From: Seriola aureovittata
Taxonomy: Eukaryota; Chordata; Actinopteri; Carangiformes; Carangidae
Reading direction: 5' to 3'
Assembly: GCF_021018895.1 (NCBI RefSeq)
Contig: NC_079387.1
Location: 1,830,083 to 1,894,082 of the forward strand
Length of the DNA: 64,000 bases
Shown here: positions 63,745-64,000 of the stretch, piece by piece
Layout: each line of letters starts with the position of its first letter
Numbering within the stretch: position 1 is the first letter of the stretch
The notes under the pieces: generated by a model
What the model was told of the DNA's origin: nothing
The model's database searches: none
What the model saw: only the letters and a program-made list of their open reading frames with translations
Made by a program: the position numbers and the translations under genes

Positions 63745-64000
63745 TGTGTGTTTCATGGCTCACAGCAAACACCGAGGCCCTGCTAACTTCTTTCTCTGCT
63801 TCCTTCCTCACAGCAAACACCGAAGGCACGGGTGAAGATCTGCAGGGGCTGCTAGCTAACTCCTTTGTGTGGTAAGTGTTTTACCCTCATTGTCTGTGCC
63901 GTGTGTTTCATGGCTCACAGCAAACACCGAGGCCCTGCTAACCTCATTGTCTCTGCTTCCTTTCTCACAGCAAACACCGAAGACACGGGTGAAGGCTAAC
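63745..64000 (+). repeat. Tandem duplication, about 155-bp unit, with splice-like acceptors
   Basis: TTTCATGGCTCACAGCAAAC occurs at 63,751 and 63,906, and CTCACAGCAAACACCGAAG-type sequence at about 63,807 and 63,964. Each unit therefore contains two copies of CACAGCAAACACCGA, one followed by GGCCCTGCTAAC and one by a GGGTGAAG end. The first unit has a donor-like GGTAAGTG at 63,881. The array runs off the window end. Confidence 0.75.

Overview
The window is nuclear DNA of a bony fish, very probably a percomorph teleost. The genes have introns with GT-AG junctions, microsatellites are abundant, the BEL/Pao and Ty3/gypsy elements are of fish type, and several dispersed sequences look like repeats I associate with percomorph genomes. 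No prokaryotic genes, CRISPR array or rRNA were seen.

The window has two contrasting halves. The first (about 0.4-22.8 kb) is a conserved block of three complete genes in the order also found around human 2q32: calcrl (minus, 413-5290, 12 coding exons, 465 aa), zswim2 (plus, 9002-13711, 9 exons, 584 aa) and fam171b (minus, 17084-22757, 8 exons, 814 aa). All three splice in frame by eye. calcrl and zswim2 are divergent; zswim2 and fam171b converge over a 3.4 kb 3' region.

The second (about 23-64 kb) is a graveyard of gene pieces and mobile elements. It holds a Ty3/gypsy pol remnant (24.4-26.0 kb), the 3' part of a moesin gene with frame breaks and a lost exon (27.0-30.3 kb), three exons of a NONO-like gene (49.1-49.9 kb), PH and RA-region exons of an ARHGAP20-like gene (58.2-59.1 kb), a Cys-rich P2X7-type exon (59.7 kb) and one ABCC4-like exon (60.6 kb). 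Between them lie a young BEL/Pao retrotransposon with one unbroken 2054-codon gag-pol (34.1-41.6 kb), an older broken BEL/Pao element (42.6-49.1 kb), a probable LTR (50.4-51.9 kb) and a CACTA/EnSpm-like DNA element with subterminal ACGTC repeats (52.5-57.8 kb).

The young BEL element sits inside a repeat whose unfilled second copy is present at 60.8-62.1 kb, so the insertion point and the 5-bp target duplication (AGGAG) can be read directly. The older BEL element has its own duplication (TTATG) and lies 23 bp upstream of a NONO-like exon. The last 1.7 kb contains exon-like blocks, hairpins and a 155-bp tandem duplication of a splice-acceptor/exon unit running off the window end.

I found no clearly new biological system. 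The best leads are the filled/empty site pair, the possibly active BEL element, the decay of linked gene fragments next to an intact block, and the spliced small exons inside the EnSpm-like element.
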